Positions 1 to 5,207 of a stretch of 5,290 nucleotides of DNA are shown piece by piece. Where the stretch lies: assembly GCA_022013615.1 (NCBI GenBank), contig JAKLQB010000333.1, positions 1 through 5,290 on the forward strand, given 5' to 3'. Under the pieces are notes generated by a model. That model was not told the origin of the DNA and made no database searches. It saw only the letters and a program-made list of their open reading frames with translations. The stretch comes from Desulfobacterales bacterium (GTDB lineage Bacteria > Desulfobacterota > DSM-4660 > Desulfatiglandales > Desulfatiglandaceae). How positions within the stretch are numbered: the first letter of the stretch is position 1; every line of letters starts with the position of its first letter. A program made the translations under genes and the position numbers.

Positions 1-591
1 ATGGTGGCCGGTGCTGGTATTACTGCTTTGGTGGTGGGCTTCGCAGCCAAATCAACGCTGGCTAATCTGATCTCCGGACTCTCTTTGGCTGTCTATAGGC
101 CTTTTCGCATCGGGGATAATATATCAATAGATAATGAGTTCAGTACCGTTGAAGACATCACCTTGCGTCATACCATAGTGCGAACGTGGCAGCACAAGCG
201 CCTCATCATACCTAATGCGAAACTCGATGAAATGATTGTGACCAACTTTAGCATCGTTGACCCCCGCATGAGGTGCACCGTTGAATTTGGAGTAAGCTAT
301 GATACCGACATCGACCTGGCCCGAAGACTAATTTTAGAAGAAGCAAATAACTGCCCCCACCGCGACAAAGAGGCTGAAGAGCCTTTGGTGAGGGTTATTT
401 CCCACGGCGATTTTTCTATCGGCTTGAGGGCATACGTCTGGGTGCCAGAAGTGGATGACTTCTGGCTGGCCAGATTCTGGCTTTTGGAACAGGTCAAGAA
501 ACGCTTTGACCGTGAAGGAGTGGAGATACCCTTCCCGTACCGCACTTTGGTTTATAAAAAAGACCTGCCCCCTGCGCGCAGGCAGGAGTGA
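1..591 (+). CDS. MscS-family mechanosensitive ion channel, C-terminal part (5' end outside window)
   Basis: This is the pore and cytoplasmic part of an MscS-type channel, which opens under membrane tension and releases solutes during osmotic downshock. The visible 196 residues begin inside the pore-lining helix (residues 1-32, Gly/Ala-rich, with AGAG and SGLSLAVYRPF). The beta domain follows (about 34-82, with FRIGD at 35-39 and the Pro-Asn pair at 71-72). The alpha/beta cytoplasmic domain ends in the family's EIPFPYRT motif (175-182). MscS proteins need at least two further membrane helices before the pore helix, so the ATG at position 1 is almost certainly internal and the real start lies upstream of the window. 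The last codons (DLPPARRQE) are encoded by a GC-rich palindrome and look like a non-conserved tail. The sequence differs clearly from the large MscS protein on the other strand, so it is a separate subfamily and not a recent duplicate. The family call is secure; the full length is unknown. Confidence 0.93.
   Translation: MVAGAGITALVVGFAAKSTLANLISGLSLAVYRPFRIGDNISIDNEFSTVEDITLRHTIVRTWQHKRLIIPNAKLDEMIVTNFSIVDPRMRCTVEFGVSYDTDIDLARRLILEEANNCPHRDKEAEEPLVRVISHGDFSIGLRAYVWVPEVDDFWLARFWLLEQVKKRFDREGVEIPFPYRTLVYKKDLPPARRQE
564..586. repeat. GC-rich palindrome at the 3' end of the first mscS gene
   Basis: Positions 571-582 form a perfect 12-bp palindrome (CCTGCGCGCAGG). Outside it, CCTG at 564-567 pairs with CAGG at 583-586, leaving a 3-base bulge (568-570). 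Alternatively CCTGCC (564-569) pairs with GGCAGG (581-586). It lies inside the coding region just before the stop codon, in otherwise AT-rich surroundings. No T-run follows directly, so it is not a canonical terminator. It resembles dispersed REP-like palindromes that can extend or end genes; that reading is inference. Confidence 0.5.
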
Positions 592-620
592 CACCCCAAT
601 AAATTTTATTAAAAATAGCC

Positions 621-650
621 TCTTCTGCTACTTTAGAAGAATTTTATTTT
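621..650 (+). terminator. Weak candidate terminator after the first mscS gene
   Basis: TCTTCT (621-626) and AGAAGA (635-640) can form a 6-bp stem with an 8-base loop, followed at once by the T-rich ATTTTATTTT (641-650). The position, 30 bp after the mscS stop codon, is right for a factor-independent terminator. The stem is short and has only two GC pairs, so the call is weak. Confidence 0.3.
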
Positions 651-690
651 CTATAAAAATATCAAACAGATGTATAAACTCTTTCACTTG

Positions 691-780
691 TTATTCTTGT
701 TGACTACCTAAAATACGGTGAAGCTCACGATAGGTGAAATATGGATCGTCATCTCTTAAATACGGGAGCAAAATCTTTTT
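691..780 (-). pseudogene. Possible C-terminal fragment of an unrecognised protein, opposite strand
   Basis: Read on the minus strand from about 780 down to a TAA at 691-693, one frame gives a fluent 29-residue end that includes LLPYLRDDDPYFTYREL and then HRILGSQQE before the stop. Its amino-acid mix looks protein-like, with a plausible amphipathic ending. The same frame upstream runs into DNA whose plus strand clearly encodes the ATP-synthase gamma remnant. If real, it is therefore a 3' gene fragment truncated at about 780. I do not recognise the family. It could equally be a chance open frame of this length, so treat it as a hint that the region is a recombination junction. Confidence 0.2.
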
Positions 781-963
781 TCGATTGCCAGCGAAAATGC
801 CGCTCGGTTGATGGCCATGCAAGCGGCTGAGAAAAATATCACAGAATTAGAAGAAGAGCTGAAGGCCCGATTCAGAGACCAGCCCCAGGCGAGTATCACG
901 AACGAACTGCTGGATATCATCTCAGGTTTTGAAGCCTTAAGTGAAGAAGCCTTTTCGATTTGA
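760..963 (+). pseudogene. atpG: 3' remnant of an F1-ATPase gamma-subunit gene
   Basis: The frame ending at the TGA 961-963 encodes the C-terminal helix of ATP-synthase gamma, the rotor shaft of the F1 sector. From 781 it reads SIASENAARLMAMQAAEKNI, later QASITNELLDIISGFEAL. This aligns along its length with the E. coli gamma C-terminus (ASEQAARMVAMKAA... and QASITQELTEIVSGAAAV, from memory). Gamma is normally near 290 residues and only the last 60 or so remain. A TAA at 757-759 closes the frame upstream, no start codon precedes the conserved part, and no other ATP-synthase gene is present. Removing one T from the run at 776-781 would join it to an ATG at 741 (MDRHLLNTGAKSF), giving a peptide of about 73 residues, still far too short. 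The ending GFEALSEE may point to the alternative (N-type) F-ATPase gamma, but I cannot settle that. It is probably a non-functional relic. Confidence 0.8.
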
Positions 964-1061
964 CTCTCCTCCAAATGTATAATTAATGTACTTTAATGCA
1001 ATTTCTCATGACTTGATTCAGCATCTCTTCAAAGCTTCCCTCCTGCCAGGCTCGCGCTGGT

Positions 1062-3287
1062 TCACGTATTCAATTCGTCCTCCTTGTTTCCATTTCTTTT
1101 ATGTTGAATATTGAGAGGAGGTGCAGACCCTCTTTTCGGCTCTCCCATGTAAATGGTCCTGTGGGGAAAAGGGATTTCAATACCTCGCTGGTCAAAAGCT
1201 TTCTTGATTCGCCGGTTAAACTCTCTCTTCAACCCCCATTGCTTGAGTGGTTTGGTGGTCAGTCGAGCTCTGATGACGATTGCCGAATCGTCGAATTTCT
1301 GTAGGCCAAATACTTCGATAGGCTCCAGGATGTTTTTACCGTATTCAGGGTCCTTTTGCATTTCTTCACCAATCACTTTTATGATATCCATGACCTCGTC
1401 CACATCCTCCCTGTAAGCCACACCCACATCCAAGACGGTTCTCGAAAACTCTTTACTATAATTCATCACTGAATTGACCGAGCTATTGGGAACGACATGC
1501 ACGTTTCCTGATACATCCCTTAATTTGACGGTTCGAAGGCCCACTGCCTCCACAATTCCTTCGTCGCTGCCAACGGCAACATAGTCACCGACCCGGATAC
1601 TCTCTTCGAAGAGAATGAAAAGTCCATTTATAAGGTCTTTAACAAGAGTCTGAGATCCAAAACCAATCGCCAGGCCTACAATGCCCGCCCCAGCCAGAAT
1701 GGGTGTGGTGTTCACTCCGATACGATCCAGAATCACAATCCCACCTATAAATCCGGCTGCAATATTGATTGCCGTCCGGATCATAGGCACCAACGTCTTC
1801 ATTTTCTGACTCGCCTCTTTCTTTTTCTTTCCCTTTTTTTCTTTCAACAAAAGATCACAGACAAACTGGCAGGTCCCTATAATGGCTATAACCATTCCAA
1901 TGGTGATAATTATAGCAATGGCACGCGTGATAATCAAAGCGCCTGTCTGGGAAGTAACAAAGGTCGCAACGGGAATGCCCCACGCTTGGCCAATGATGCC
2001 CAGGGCCATAGCCACGATGATCCAGCCTAAAATCCTTCTAACCATTAGAATATAGCGATTCGTTTTTTCCTCAAGTCCAGGAAACTTTTCTTTTACGCGT
2101 TCACTAACGGCGAAAAGTCTGGCGAACAACTTGTCCAATACCTTTAATGCCAGGAAAAGAGCCAGAATCACAAATCCTGTTTTTAGACTTGCCCCAAAGA
2201 GGTAATGGAATCCTTTTTCGTAATGGGCAATCAGAAGGAGGAAAATAGCCCAAGAGTAACCGATGGCGGGAATAGACCAATATCGAATCACCGGTGCCCT
2301 AATATTTTTTCTGTCGTTCTCAGGGCCCTCGCCGTTCTTTTGTGAGCTTTCATATCTTGTTCGAATATCCCTGGCAATCTGAAGGACAAAAAGACTAATC
2401 ATAAGGGGAAATACCAAAAGAAGAAGCGTTCGGATAAAACTGAAGGAATCGGGTACCATCTGAACAATTAACAGAGTTTTGACTATTAAAAAATAAAATG
2501 CCGTATAGTTGACGAAACGAAGCATCCAAATCCAAAAGTACTGCGCATTTTCGTTACTGAGTCGTAGAATCCGGGTCCTCTCCTCGTCTGGCGAGAGAAA
2601 AATGCGGAAAAACTCAATAGCAATGCGATAAAATAATAACACGGTGAAAAAAAGAAAACCGAGGGAATAACCGACACTGAATGAAGGAAGCGCTCTAAAC
2701 AAGGGGAAAAAAGAAATCAACAGGGCCCCATAGGGCAACAAACTCAGTATTGCCCGAATAACGCCAACCGTCAGCTTCGAAGTGGGGCATATTGTCCGTT
2801 CAGTTGGTTGCGGCATCAATTTCTTCAGCAAACGCCTAAAAATCAGCGCGATGACGATGCCTGACACAATGGCAATGAAAAGGTTAAGAAGCTTAGCTTG
2901 ATTTTCAGACTGGGCGAGGAATATCTTGGCATTTTGAATGGCTCTTGGGATTTGGGAAAGCAAAGAGATCGTACTGGCTCCGGAGCCCATAATCTTTTCG
3001 GACAGCTCCTCAAATTTTCCGAAAAGACTTTCGATTACAAGCAGCTTTCGCTCTCTTTTCTCGGGCCGGGCCTTTTCGGTTACTTCTTTCGCATGGATAA
3101 CCTTTTTTAAATCGTTTACAAATACCTCCCGGCGCTGTGGATTTTCCATCAACTCGACGACTTGCTGTAAGTCCTCGGAAAAAAATTTTTCAGTTTCCTG
3201 GGCATTACTGAGCGCCCTTGACGTAAGGAATATGAAAAAGAACAGTAAAAGACACCTGAAAAATTGATTCTTTTTTAAATTCATCAT
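1062..3287 (-). CDS. Large multi-span MscS-family mechanosensitive channel (YbiO-like architecture)
   Basis: The product is a 741-residue inner-membrane channel that should gate under membrane tension. A signal peptide-like N-terminus (residues 1-30, KK followed by a Leu/Phe-rich core and a likely cleavage near SNAQ) leads into a charged, helical, probably periplasmic segment (about 31-125). Roughly ten hydrophobic segments follow (near 133-150, 173-197, 204-230, 250-275, 283-303, 335-353, 369-385, 413-433, 450-471 and 500-520). The MscS core comes next: pore helix 529-560 (AGAGIVGLAIGFGSQTLVKD), beta domain 561-610 with RVGDYV and VVPN, and C-terminal domain to EIPFPHRT (704-711). Before the core, residues 482-497 form a very Lys-rich linker. 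Length and layout resemble E. coli YbiO, a moderate-conductance MscS paralogue. The start could be either of two adjacent ATGs; the second (3284) sits 7 bases from the Shine-Dalgarno, a better spacing than 4. Convergent with the atpG remnant. Confidence 0.93.
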   Translation of the reverse strand: MMNLKKNQFFRCLLLFFFIFLTSRALSNAQETEKFFSEDLQQVVELMENPQRREVFVNDLKKVIHAKEVTEKARPEKRERKLLVIESLFGKFEELSEKIMGSGASTISLLSQIPRAIQNAKIFLAQSENQAKLLNLFIAIVSGIVIALIFRRLLKKLMPQPTERTICPTSKLTVGVIRAILSLLPYGALLISFFPLFRALPSFSVGYSLGFLFFTVLLFYRIAIEFFRIFLSPDEERTRILRLSNENAQYFWIWMLRFVNYTAFYFLIVKTLLIVQMVPDSFSFIRTLLLLVFPLMISLFVLQIARDIRTRYESSQKNGEGPENDRKNIRAPVIRYWSIPAIGYSWAIFLLLIAHYEKGFHYLFGASLKTGFVILALFLALKVLDKLFARLFAVSERVKEKFPGLEEKTNRYILMVRRILGWIIVAMALGIIGQAWGIPVATFVTSQTGALIITRAIAIIITIGMVIAIIGTCQFVCDLLLKEKKGKKKKEASQKMKTLVPMIRTAINIAAGFIGGIVILDRIGVNTTPILAGAGIVGLAIGFGSQTLVKDLINGLFILFEESIRVGDYVAVGSDEGIVEAVGLRTVKLRDVSGNVHVVPNSSVNSVMNYSKEFSRTVLDVGVAYREDVDEVMDIIKVIGEEMQKDPEYGKNILEPIEVFGLQKFDDSAIVIRARLTTKPLKQWGLKREFNRRIKKAFDQRGIEIPFPHRTIYMGEPKRGSAPPLNIQHKRNGNKEDELNT

Positions 3288-3291
3288 CTGC

Positions 3292-3297
3292 CCTCCT
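3292..3297 (-). promoter_or_regulatory. Shine-Dalgarno site of the large mscS gene
   Basis: On the minus strand this reads AGGAGG, a perfect anti-16S match. It is 4 bases from the first ATG (3287) and 7 from the second (3284). The spacing favours initiation at the second ATG, which would remove one Met from the predicted protein. Confidence 0.8.
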
Positions 3298-3319
3298 TTC
3301 CGTTATTGATGTGAACCTT

Positions 3320-3347
3320 GTTTTATATGGTTCTTGCCGTTGGTCAA
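3320..3347 (-). promoter_or_regulatory. Candidate sigma-70-type promoter for the large mscS gene
   Basis: On the minus strand TTGACC (3347-3342, five of six matches to TTGACA) is followed after 16 bases by TAAAAC (3325-3320), or after 14 bases by TATAAA (3327-3322). It lies between the 55-codon gene and the channel gene, about 33 bp from the start codon. If active it would let the channel gene be transcribed separately from its small upstream neighbour. This is motif evidence only. Confidence 0.35.
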
Positions 3348-3363
3348 AAATGAGTTTGAGAAT

Positions 3364-3531
3364 TCAAATAATCCTTGTAAGTACAGATATGGCATTGGCC
3401 AAGCCTATGATGATTAGAGCCTTTCCTAGCACTGCATTCCCAACCACATACCCAAGCCTCAAGAAAATATGATTCCGAGGATGGTTAAAACGCTTGGTGT
3501 GAAGCCTCCGGGAAAGATCCCAGAGTGCCAT
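3364..3531 (-). CDS. Small single-span membrane protein of unknown function, 55 aa
   Basis: An ATG-to-TGA frame encodes a 55-residue protein. The first 25 residues are strongly basic (MALWDLSRRLHTKRFNHPRN, then HIFLR). Residues 26-53 form one hydrophobic stretch (LGYVVGNAVLGKALIIIGL, then ANAISVLTRII) with small residues in a GxxxG-like spacing. By the positive-inside rule the N-terminus should be cytoplasmic. A weak AAAGG stands 6 bases before the ATG. The frame has ordinary codon use, unlike the AT-rich noise around it, and lies 76 bp upstream of the large mscS gene on the same strand, so the two may be co-transcribed. I do not recognise the family. It could be a small membrane partner of the channel, a toxin-like peptide, or the end of an older gene; only the membrane character is visible. 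Confidence 0.55.
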   Translation of the reverse strand: MALWDLSRRLHTKRFNHPRNHIFLRLGYVVGNAVLGKALIIIGLANAISVLTRII

Positions 3532-3532
3532 T

Positions 3533-3577
3533 TTAACCTTTAACTGCTTTATTTTGTGGCTTATTTTCTCTCATCAT
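3533..3577 (-). CDS. Possible 14-aa leader peptide or frameshifted N-terminus of the small membrane protein
   Basis: Two adjacent ATGs (3577 and 3574) follow an AAAGGG at a good distance and open a frame for MMRENKPQNKAVKG. Its TAA ends at 3533, one base before the ATG of the 55-codon gene, the spacing expected for translational coupling. The peptide is hydrophilic and basic, so it could also be the true N-terminal tail of the small membrane protein separated by a frameshift. The Shine-Dalgarno here is better than that of the 55-codon gene itself. At this length chance is a serious alternative. Confidence 0.22.
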   Translation of the reverse strand: MMRENKPQNKAVKG

Positions 3578-3701
3578 TTTACCCTTTCTCGTAAAGCACA
3601 AAATTCTTACATAAACAAAAGGAAAAAACCATAGATTTTTCTTTTTCTCTCAATTACAGGAATTATAAGGAAAGATATTCAAATCAGGATGGGCAAGGAG
3701 A

Positions 3702-3714
3702 CTCACACTGTGAG
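3702..3714. promoter_or_regulatory. Perfect 13-bp palindrome upstream of the kinase gene (operator or RNA hairpin)
   Basis: CTCACA (3702-3707) and TGTGAG (3709-3714) are exact inverse complements around one central C. It lies in the divergent intergenic region about 110 bp before the kinase start. As DNA it could be a dimeric regulator site. As RNA the one-base loop would have to open to three or more, leaving a stem of four to five pairs. Its right arm overlaps the GAGGA that could serve as the ribosome site of the downstream 28-codon frame. Neither role is proven. Confidence 0.35.
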
Positions 3715-3721
3715 GAATTAT

Positions 3722-3808
3722 ATGGAAAACAATGAGGGAATAAAATTGAAACGGGATAAGTTGTTTTTATTTATCTATAAATTTGATAAGATAAGAGATT
3801 ATATCTAA
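3722..3808 (+). CDS. Possible 28-aa micro-ORF upstream of the kinase gene
   Basis: ATG at 3722 is preceded by GAGGA (3712-3716) with a 5-base spacer and opens a frame of 28 residues (MENNEGIKLKRDKLF, then LFIYKFDKIRDYI) that stops at 3806-3808, 14 bp before the kinase start. An in-frame ATG at 3689 would add 11 residues but has no usable Shine-Dalgarno. The peptide is charged and has no signal or membrane segment. The DNA here is strongly AT-rich, where Lys, Ile, Asn and Phe codons arise readily, so a chance frame is quite possible. If translated, the tight spacing would couple it to the kinase. I recognise no homologue. Confidence 0.22.
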   Translation: MENNEGIKLKRDKLFLFIYKFDKIRDYI

Positions 3809-3822
3809 CAAAGGGAGCTAAA

Positions 3823-4749
3823 ATGATTTACACCGTAACGCTAAATCCGGCATTGGATCGAACCATCAATATAGACCGACTATTAGAAGATGATACAACG
3901 CGGATTCTCTTTGAAGACCATTATGCCGGAGGAAAGGGAATAGATGTTTCACGAGTCATCACAGAATTAGGAGGACAGAGTGTCGCCCTCGGGCTCGTTG
4001 GGGGATACGATGGTTTACATCTTGAAGGTCTTTTGATCAATGCGGGGGTTATGACTGATTTCACCAAGATTTCAGGAGAAACCCGGACCAACATCATCAT
4101 CAAGGAGGAAGCCACAGGCCGTCAATTTGTGATCAGTGCTGTGGGACCCGAAATTGCAGCTGCGGAAATAGGACAGTTTTACCAGCATGTACTCGAAATG
4201 AACGCGGTTGATTATTTGGTTCTGAGCGGAAGCCTTCCCCGTGGGGTGAGCCACAACATTTACGCGCAACTAATCCTTGCAGGCAGGAATAAGAAGTCCT
4301 TCGTTTTGCTGGACACGGACGGCACCGCATTGAAGAAATCACTCGACTACCAGCCCACCTGCATTAAACCCAATCGTCATGAACTCTCGAGGCTGGCAGG
4401 CCGGGACCTGGTTACCGAGTCAGAAATTTTGACTACCTGTGACGCCATACACCGAAAAGGGATCCAATATGTCCTTGTTTCCAGAGGAAAGGACGGCCTG
4501 ATCCTTTCCACTGATGAACGAAAGATTAAGGCAACACTACCGCCGGTGAAGGTGGATAGCACAGTCGGTGCTGGTGATTCAGTGGTGGCTGGCTTTGTAT
4601 TGGCTCACTCCCGCGGAAAAAACTTGGAAGAATCTATACGGCTTGCCTGTGCAGCTGGCACCGCTACCGCACAGACACCAGGCACAGAACTTTGCCATCG
4701 TGCCGATGTAGAAAATCTTTTGTCCCAGGTCGAAATAGCAGATCTGTAA
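3823..4749 (+). CDS. pfkB: PfkB-family sugar-phosphate kinase (6-phosphofructokinase II or 1-phosphofructokinase type)
   Basis: This is a cytoplasmic ribokinase-fold kinase that transfers phosphate from ATP to a phosphorylated hexose. At 308 residues it nearly equals E. coli Pfk-2 (309). Visible landmarks are NPALD (8-12) for sugar binding, GGKGID (36-41) as the first PfkB signature, TRTN (87-90), SGSLPRGV (135-142), KPNRHEL (182-188), VSRGKDG (218-224) and the second signature STVGAGDS (246-253) with catalytic base Asp252. The GTELC near the C-terminus parallels GTRLC of Pfk-2, which favours 6-phosphofructokinase over FruK, though 1-phosphofructokinase or tagatose-6-phosphate kinase remain possible. 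One oddity is Asp41 where Pfk-2 has Asn43. The start is supported by AAGGGAG (3811-3817) five bases upstream, and the family's N-terminus (IYTVTLNPALD) begins immediately. No PTS or fru gene is nearby. A 100-aa gene follows after 60 bp, probably in the same transcript. Confidence 0.9.
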   Translation: MIYTVTLNPALDRTINIDRLLEDDTTRILFEDHYAGGKGIDVSRVITELGGQSVALGLVGGYDGLHLEGLLINAGVMTDFTKISGETRTNIIIKEEATGRQFVISAVGPEIAAAEIGQFYQHVLEMNAVDYLVLSGSLPRGVSHNIYAQLILAGRNKKSFVLLDTDGTALKKSLDYQPTCIKPNRHELSRLAGRDLVTESEILTTCDAIHRKGIQYVLVSRGKDGLILSTDERKIKATLPPVKVDSTVGAGDSVVAGFVLAHSRGKNLEESIRLACAAGTATAQTPGTELCHRADVENLLSQVEIADL

Positions 4750-4809
4750 TCGGATGATCATAGCGGATAGTTTCCGGTTTGGTTGTAAGCAAAATGAAAG
4801 GAGGTTGTC

Positions 4810-5112
4810 ATGGACGTGAAGGATTATTGCGAGGGATCAAAAAGTGAGCTTATGGAATGGAAAGCGAAAGTCAAAGATATTTTCAGCAAATTGGATGGGA
4901 TACCAATTAGCGATAAAGAAGCACTTTATCCGGTAACAAACGAGCTGCAAACGATCATCAACGAGATTAACGATAAAATTGAGGTTCTCAATAAGGAGTG
5001 TCCAGTTGACTGGGATCTTCAAAAAAAAGAGATAGATGGAAAATTTTCCAGTTTGAAGAAAAAAGTAAGGGAGGTGCTGGAAAAACTTCCTTCAGAAGCT
5101 TTCATAGGGTAA
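4810..5112 (+). CDS. Small helical protein of unknown function, 100 aa
   Basis: A perfect AGGAGG (4799-4804) five bases before the ATG makes this a convincing gene. The 100-residue product is charged and almost entirely helical. An N-terminal segment (MDVKDYCEGSKSELMEWKAK) leads into heptad-like helices (about 12-30 and 37-64), then CPVDWDLQKKEID (64-76) and a last Lys-rich helix (77-94). It has no signal peptide or membrane segment. Two cysteines (7 and 64) each lie in short local motifs, DYC and ECPVDW. I recall similar small proteins in Desulfobacterota with the same beginning and a CPxxW motif in the middle, all of unknown function; this is memory, not a search result. It lies 60 bp after the kinase gene without a visible terminator between them, so co-transcription is likely, but the context alone does not reveal its role. 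Confidence 0.8.
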   Translation: MDVKDYCEGSKSELMEWKAKVKDIFSKLDGIPISDKEALYPVTNELQTIINEINDKIEVLNKECPVDWDLQKKEIDGKFSSLKKKVREVLEKLPSEAFIG

Positions 5113-5126
5113 TGACTACAGACCTC

Positions 5127-5166
5127 GTTAAGTGGTTAAGAAGTTGAGCGGTTAAGTAGTTGTTCT
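5127..5166. repeat. Period-8 degenerate tandem array, consensus GTTRAGNN
   Basis: Consecutive 8-base units read GTTAAGTG, GTTAAGAA, GTTGAGCG, GTTAAGTA, then a decayed GTTGTTCT. The first three positions are constant and most variation is at positions 4, 7 and 8. It starts 14 bp after the stop of the 100-aa gene and is intergenic. No stem-loop or coding potential is apparent in it. Confidence 0.6.
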
Positions 5167-5207
5167 CGTTTGTTTTTGTACAGTTTGCATGAAAATTGGA
5201 CACTCGT

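Noticed and set aside
334..703. Open frames on both strands overlapping the 3' half of the first mscS gene
   Set aside because: The conserved MscS frame explains this DNA. The alternatives have no ribosome site or family similarity, and one merely runs on into AT-rich spacer.
756..974. Minus-strand 72-residue open frame over the atpG remnant
   Set aside because: It is the exact antisense of the conserved gamma codons, gives a low-complexity Ser-rich product, and depends on a non-ATG start.
1046..1060. CCAG/CTGG pair just downstream of the large mscS stop
   Set aside because: A four-base stem that does not extend and has no T-run on the minus strand; not a terminator.
2898..3267. Plus-strand open frames of 70 and 109 residues opposite the N-terminal part of the large channel
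   Set aside because: They lie wholly antisense to a secure membrane-protein gene and their products are Ser/Phe-rich shadows with no recognisable motif.
3313..3333. GAACC/GGTTC inverted repeat in front of the large mscS gene
   Set aside because: Only five base pairs around an 11-base AT-rich loop; too weak to call an operator or attenuator.
3746..3781. TTGAAA with downstream TATCTA or TATAAA as a kinase promoter
   Set aside because: The spacings (20 and 24 bases) are too long, and AT-rich DNA gives such matches freely; no convincing promoter could be chosen.
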